A stretch of 9,310 bases of DNA from an uncultured Collinsella sp. (GTDB lineage: Bacteria > Actinomycetota > Coriobacteriia > Coriobacteriales > Coriobacteriaceae): assembly GCA_902493615.1 (NCBI GenBank), contig CABUQK010000080.1, forward strand, positions 1-9,310, written 5' to 3'. Shown one piece after another: positions 6,429-9,310 of this stretch (its first letter is position 1; each line of letters opens with the position of its first letter). Below the pieces are notes generated by a model. The model was given only the letters and a program-made list of their open reading frames with translations, searched no databases and was not told the DNA's origin. The position numbers and the translations under genes were made by a program.

Positions 6429-6454
6429 CCCGGACCACCAAGCGGTCTGGGCTT
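6423..6454 (-). terminator. Terminator downstream of tRNA-Arg
   Basis: On the minus strand the arms at 6454-6444 and 6436-6426 pair in 10 of 11 positions with a 7-base loop, and are followed by a run of five T (6427-6423). It sits 10 bases past the encoded CCA of the tRNA. It probably ends the tRNA transcript and any read-through from the ABC transporter genes. On the + strand there is no T-tract. Confidence 0.75.
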
Positions 6455-6463
6455 AATAAACGA

Positions 6464-6540
6464 TGGTGCTCCATGGCGGATTCGAACCGTCGACCTTGGG
6501 ATTAGAAGTCCCCTGCTCTATCCAACTGAGCTAATGGAGC
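6464..6540 (-). tRNA. tRNA-Arg (anticodon TCT), CCA encoded
   Basis: The minus strand folds as a complete cloverleaf: acceptor GCTCCAT/ATGGAGC (seven perfect pairs), D stem GCTC/GAGC, anticodon loop CTTCTAA giving TCT (reads AGA, and AGG by wobble), a 5-base variable region, and TTCGAAT in the T loop. The 3' CCA is encoded at 6466-6464. Two stem positions do not pair: G27-A43 in the anticodon stem and A50-C64 in the T stem. AGA is a rare codon in GC-rich genomes. A TATAAT on the minus strand (6592-6587) is a possible promoter -10. Confidence 0.93.
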
Positions 6541-6559
6541 AAATAACCGCACGCCCAAG

Positions 6560-6584
6560 CAAGCGCAAGCCTGTCAAGCGCAAG
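6560..6584. repeat. Short direct repeat upstream of the tRNA
   Basis: CAAGCGCAAG occurs at 6560-6569 and 6575-6584, a 15-base period, between the tRNA and the ABC ATPase stop codon. The minus-strand sequence TTGACA (6577-6572) lies across the second copy but has no suitable -10 at the right distance. It may be chance or a small regulatory repeat for the tRNA. Confidence 0.4.
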
Positions 6585-6586
6585 TA

Positions 6587-6592
6587 ATTATA
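6587..6592 (-). promoter_or_regulatory. Possible -10 element for tRNA-Arg
   Basis: TATAAT on the minus strand lies just past the ABC ATPase stop codon and would start transcripts about 40 bases before the tRNA 5' end. The sequence 17 bases further upstream, inside the ATPase gene, does not resemble a -35 consensus, so the tRNA could instead be read through from the transporter operon. Confidence 0.35.
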
Positions 6593-6594
6593 AC

Positions 6595-7362
6595 CTAGTT
6601 GAACTGCTCGCGGTACGCCTTGCAGACCTCATCGACCGGGCCGTCCATGCGAAGGTCACCCTTCTCAATCCAAACGGCACGCTGGCAGATGCGCTCAACC
6701 TGCTCCATAGAGTGCGAAACGAACAGAACCGTCACGTCGCCGCTCTGGATAAAGTGCTGGATGCGGGCCTCGCACTTCTGCTGGAAGAACACATCACCGA
6801 CGGACAGCGTCTCGTCAACGATCAGAATATCGGGCTCGGTAATCGTCGCGATTGCAAAGGCGATACGCGCCACCATGCCCGAGGAGAAGTTCTTAAGCGG
6901 CATATCGACAAAGTTCTGCAGCTCAGCGAATTCGATAATGCCGTCAAAGTTGGCGTCGATGAACTCCTTGGTATAGCCGAGCAGGGCGCCGTTCAGATAG
7001 ATGTTCTCGCGGGCGGTCAGCTCGGGGTCAAAGCCGGCGCCAAGCTCAATCAGCGGCGCGATGTTACCGTGCACCTTAACGCTGCCCTCGCTAGGCTCAA
7101 GCACGCCAGCGATAATCTTGAGCATCGTAGACTTGCCGGAGCCATTGGTGCCGACCAGACCCACGACCTCGCCGCGATGAATATCAAACGAGATGTGCTT
7201 AAGCGCCCTAAACTCCTCAAAGAACAGCTCGTGCTTGGCAAGCTTGATGAAGTACTCCTTGAGGTTGGTCAGCGACTCGGACGCCATGTTAAAGATCATG
7301 GTGACGTCGTCGACCTCGACAGCCAGAGGCTGCTCGCTGTAATCAACAACAGATTCAGTCAT
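6595..7362 (-). CDS. ABC transporter ATP-binding protein for surface polysaccharide export
   Basis: The ATPase half of an ABC-2 exporter that moves lipid-linked polysaccharide or teichoic-acid-like polymers across the membrane (Wzt/TagH group). The protein is 255 residues from the ATG at 7362; a GTG one codon earlier is possible but too close to the AAGGAG. Walker A GTNGSGKS is at 71-78, the family-typical LIELGAGFDPELTARENI begins at 104, the signature is FSSGM (159-163) instead of LSGGQ, as usual in this group, Walker B ILIVDE is at 179-184 and the switch histidine is H217. It stops at the end of the nucleotide-binding domain, so it lacks the C-terminal sugar-recognition domain of E. coli O9a Wzt. 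It is 11 bases downstream of the permease, whose stop codon is part of this gene's ribosome binding site: one operon. Confidence 0.93.
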   Translation of the reverse strand: MTESVVDYSEQPLAVEVDDVTMIFNMASESLTNLKEYFIKLAKHELFFEEFRALKHISFDIHRGEVVGLVGTNGSGKSTMLKIIAGVLEPSEGSVKVHGNIAPLIELGAGFDPELTARENIYLNGALLGYTKEFIDANFDGIIEFAELQNFVDMPLKNFSSGMVARIAFAIATITEPDILIVDETLSVGDVFFQQKCEARIQHFIQSGDVTVLFVSHSMEQVERICQRAVWIEKGDLRMDGPVDEVCKAYREQFN

Positions 7363-7373
7363 CACAGCACTCC

Positions 7374-8219
7374 TTAGATGTAGAGGATGAACTTGCGCTC
7401 GGACTTATGGAACACGGTGTAGCCAATAACAAGCGCAAGAACCGCCCAAGCGACGCACATACCAAACGTCATAAGCGAGGGCGTAGTCTGGAACAGGAAG
7501 ATATCACGCATAAACTGCAGGTAGTTATACATGGGGTTCGCATAGACCAGAATGCGCACGAGATGCGGCATTTGCGCAACGAAGTCGGTCGTCCAGAAGA
7601 TGGGCGTAATGTAGGTCCAAGCCGTAATGACGACGCTCCACAGATGCATAACGTCGCGGAAGAAGACCGTAAGGGCAGAGAGCATCATGCCCAGGCCCAT
7701 GCAGAAGCACATAAGCAGCAGCAGGCAAACCGGCAACAGAATCAGGTGCCAAGAAGGCATAACGCGGAACCACAGCATGACGATGGCGACGGCGACCAGC
7801 GAGAAGGCAAAGTTGACCAGCGAGAAGAGCACCTTCTGCACCGGGAAAACCCAGCGGTGCACCTTAACCTTCTTGAGCAGAGGGGCAGCGCCCACGATCG
7901 ACGTCAGGGCCTGGTTAGTAGACTCAGACATGACGGCAAAGGTGACGTTACCCACGATCAAGTACAGCGGGTACATCTCGGGCGTCATTGAGCCATTGCG
8001 GCCCTGGCCAAAAATCGTCGAGAACACGATGGCCATGACGATCATCATCAGCAGCGGGTTGAGCACCGACCATGCGACGCCCAGAACGCTACGGCGATAC
8101 TTGATCTTAAAATCCTTGGTAACCAGCTGACGAAGGATAAACGCGTCCTTCTCAAATTCGTTCTTAGCAAACGTCGCAGGCAGACTGCGAGTTTCTTGTT
8201 GCTTTGTCTGATCCGACAC
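7374..8219 (-). CDS. ABC-2 type polysaccharide export permease
   Basis: The membrane half of the exporter (Wzm/TagG group). I place the start at GTG 8219, preceded by AAAGGAG at 8 bases, which gives 281 residues; the ATG at 8282 would add 21 residues and lies upstream of the likely -10 element. The N-terminus holds the family's amphipathic region, LRQLVTKDFKIKYRRSVLG, followed by about six hydrophobic spans (first at SVLNPLLMMIVMAIVFS, last near residues 250-272). Other family marks are LLKKVKVHRWVFP, LTVFFRDVMH and YANPMYNYLQFMRDI before the last span, and a charged C-terminus ending KFILYI. It pairs with the ATPase immediately downstream. The likely substrate is a cell-surface glycan; which one cannot be told from sequence. 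Confidence 0.93.
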   Translation of the reverse strand: MSDQTKQQETRSLPATFAKNEFEKDAFILRQLVTKDFKIKYRRSVLGVAWSVLNPLLMMIVMAIVFSTIFGQGRNGSMTPEMYPLYLIVGNVTFAVMSESTNQALTSIVGAAPLLKKVKVHRWVFPVQKVLFSLVNFAFSLVAVAIVMLWFRVMPSWHLILLPVCLLLLMCFCMGLGMMLSALTVFFRDVMHLWSVVITAWTYITPIFWTTDFVAQMPHLVRILVYANPMYNYLQFMRDIFLFQTTPSLMTFGMCVAWAVLALVIGYTVFHKSERKFILYI

Positions 8220-8258
8220 GGATGCAACTCCTTTACTCGTAATCGTTGACAAACGAAC

Positions 8259-8264
8259 AGTATA
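8259..8264 (-). promoter_or_regulatory. Putative -10 element for the exporter operon
   Basis: TATACT on the minus strand lies 39 bases before the permease GTG and would give a leader of about 30 bases containing AAAGGAG. No convincing -35 is seen 17 bases upstream. The identical hexamer serves the divergent glycosyltransferase. Confidence 0.45.
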
Positions 8265-8343
8265 GACCCGACGGCCATGCAAACGATTCGCGCAACAAAA
8301 CTGGAGAACTAACCCACATCTTAGGATGCCAGGCCCAAACGGC

Positions 8344-8349
8344 TATACT
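8344..8349 (+). promoter_or_regulatory. Putative -10 element for the glycosyltransferase
   Basis: TATACT lies 30 bases before the GTG at 8380, with TTAGGA (half match to a -35) 17 bases upstream at 8321-8326. Together with the minus-strand TATACT at 8259-8264 this makes a compact divergent promoter region between the exporter genes and the glycosyltransferase. Confidence 0.5.
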
Positions 8350-8379
8350 TTCTAGGATTGAATGTATAAGGAGCATTAA

Positions 8380-9310
8380 GTGAATTCTGAATCCATCGCC
8401 GTCATCATCCCTTGCTACAACGAAGCGCTCACGATCGGCAAAGTCATCGACGACTTTCACCGCGAGCTTCCGCAGGCGACGGTCTATGTCTATGACAACA
8501 ACTCGTCGGACGATACCTCACGCATTGCCACCGAGCACGGCGCCACAGTCCGCTTTGAGCCCCGTCAGGGAAAGGGCAACGTGTGCCGCCAGATGTTTCG
8601 CGATATCGACGCCGATTGCTACCTGATGGTCGACGGAGACGACACCTACCCCGCCGAGGCGGCCAAGGCCCTCTGCGAGCCCATCCTTAACGGCACGGCC
8701 GACATGACCGTAGGCGATCGCCTTTCCAACGGCACCTACGCCGAGGAGAACAAGCGTGCCTTCCACGGCTTTGGCAATAATCTGGTCCGCGCCATGATCA
8801 AGTGGATCTATGGCTACAGCTTCGATGACGTCATGACCGGCTACCGCGCCATGAGCCGCCCGTTCGTTAAAACCTTCCCAGTGCTTTCCGAGGGCTTTCA
8901 GATCGAAACCGAGCTCTCGATCCACGCCGTCGACCACCGCTGGCGCATCAAAGATGTGCCCATCGAGTACCGCGACCGTCCCGAGGGTTCCGAGTCCAAA
9001 CTCAACACCGTGAGCGACGGCATTAAAGTCGTTGCGATGATCGGCACGCTGTTCAAGGACTACCGCCCGCTGAAGTTCTTCAGCCTCGTTGCGCTTCTGT
9101 TCGCGGTATTCGGCCTCGCCCTGGGCATGCCCATCGTTGTCGAATATTTCCAGACCGGCCTCGTCCCGCGCTTCCCCACCGCTATGCTCGCCGCCTCGTT
9201 TATGTTCCTGTGCGGCCTGAGCCTTGCGACCGGCTTCATCCTAGATTCTGTAGCAAAGGTCGAAAAAAAGCAGTGGGAGGTCAACGTGTACAGCAAATAC
9301 GCCTACGACG
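8380..9310 (+). CDS. Membrane-anchored family 2 glycosyltransferase, 3' end outside the window
   Basis: The frame runs from GTG 8380, preceded by AAGGAG (8368-8373) at six bases, to the right edge with no stop, so the last codons are missing. About 310 residues are visible. It is a GT-A fold enzyme of the dolichol-phosphate-mannose-synthase/GtrB kind, which transfers a sugar from a nucleotide donor, often to polyprenyl phosphate, at the inner face of the membrane. Motifs: AVIIPCYNEALTIGKVI at the N-terminus, YDNNSSDDT at 38-46, RQGKGNVCRQMF, metal-binding DGDD at 85-88, MTGYRAM, and GFQIETELSIHA. Two hydrophobic spans at about 229-253 and 264-285 anchor the C-terminus. Its position opposite the exporter suggests it helps build the exported glycan. 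The exact sugar is unknown. Confidence 0.92.
   Translation, partial: MNSESIAVIIPCYNEALTIGKVIDDFHRELPQATVYVYDNNSSDDTSRIATEHGATVRFEPRQGKGNVCRQMFRDIDADCYLMVDGDDTYPAEAAKALCEPILNGTADMTVGDRLSNGTYAEENKRAFHGFGNNLVRAMIKWIYGYSFDDVMTGYRAMSRPFVKTFPVLSEGFQIETELSIHAVDHRWRIKDVPIEYRDRPEGSESKLNTVSDGIKVVAMIGTLFKDYRPLKFFSLVALLFAVFGLALGMPIVVEYFQTGLVPRFPTAMLAASFMFLCGLSLATGFILDSVAKVEKKQWEVNVYSKYAYD

Noticed and set aside
6464..6540. Integration of the two-gene cassette at tRNA-Arg
   Set aside because: I found no second copy of the tRNA 3' end on the far side of the cassette and no integrase; the acyltransferase remnant lies between the tRNA and the cassette.
6572..6577. TTGACA on the minus strand as the tRNA -35
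   Set aside because: No -10-like hexamer lies 16-18 bases downstream; the match falls within a short direct repeat and may be chance.
6336..6587. Plus-strand open frame across the tRNA
   Set aside because: It runs through a tRNA and its terminator on the other strand and has no family motif.
8220..8282. Longer start for the export permease at 8282
   Set aside because: The region contains the likely -10 element, and the GTG at 8219 has AAAGGAG at the right distance.
1..9310. CRISPR array, complete insertion sequence or transposase gene
   Set aside because: No regularly spaced repeats and no transposase-like protein are present in any frame I inspected.

Overview
The window looks like chromosomal DNA from a high-GC Gram-positive gut bacterium. 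Collinsella or a related Coriobacteriia genus is my best guess, from codon use, gene order and the divergent style of the aromatic-pathway enzymes. This is recognition from memory, not a database match.

Region 1 (1-4572, + strand) is a shikimate/phenylalanine biosynthesis run: the end of aroA (EPSP synthase), aroC (chorismate synthase), a chorismate mutase-prephenate dehydratase (pheA), one polypeptide joining shikimate dehydrogenase to shikimate kinase (aroE-aroK), and aroQ (type II dehydroquinase). Together they cover dehydroquinate to chorismate and on to phenylpyruvate; DAHP synthase and dehydroquinate synthase are not in view. Two gaps in the run carry related hairpin-forming repeats with a GGGAC-RGG...TATTTT core. 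One is a perfect 37-bp inverted pair between aroC and pheA; the other is a single copy touching the aroE-aroK stop codon.

Region 2 (4573-6187, + strand) is a self-contained two-gene cassette with its own -10 element and a terminator on each side. A small protein resembling DUF4869 overlaps by one base a P-loop protein whose C-terminal half has a possible, degenerate TOPRIM-like pattern. It is visibly more AT-rich than its neighbours. This is the best candidate for an undescribed system; its function is unknown.

Region 3 (6188-6600) holds, on the minus strand, a wrecked acyltransferase-3 gene (an N-terminal motif joined to a C-terminal tail, with a frameshift and a stop) that looks like empty space in a simple ORF scan, and a tRNA-Arg(TCT) with encoded CCA and its own terminator.

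Region 4 (6595-9310) is a surface-polysaccharide locus. A minus-strand pair encodes an ABC-2 exporter (permease then ATPase, Wzm/Wzt or TagG/TagH type). Facing away from it is a membrane-anchored family 2 glycosyltransferase that runs off the right edge. The divergent promoters lie in about 160 bases between them. The acyltransferase remnant next door may be a lost sugar O-acetylation gene of the same locus.
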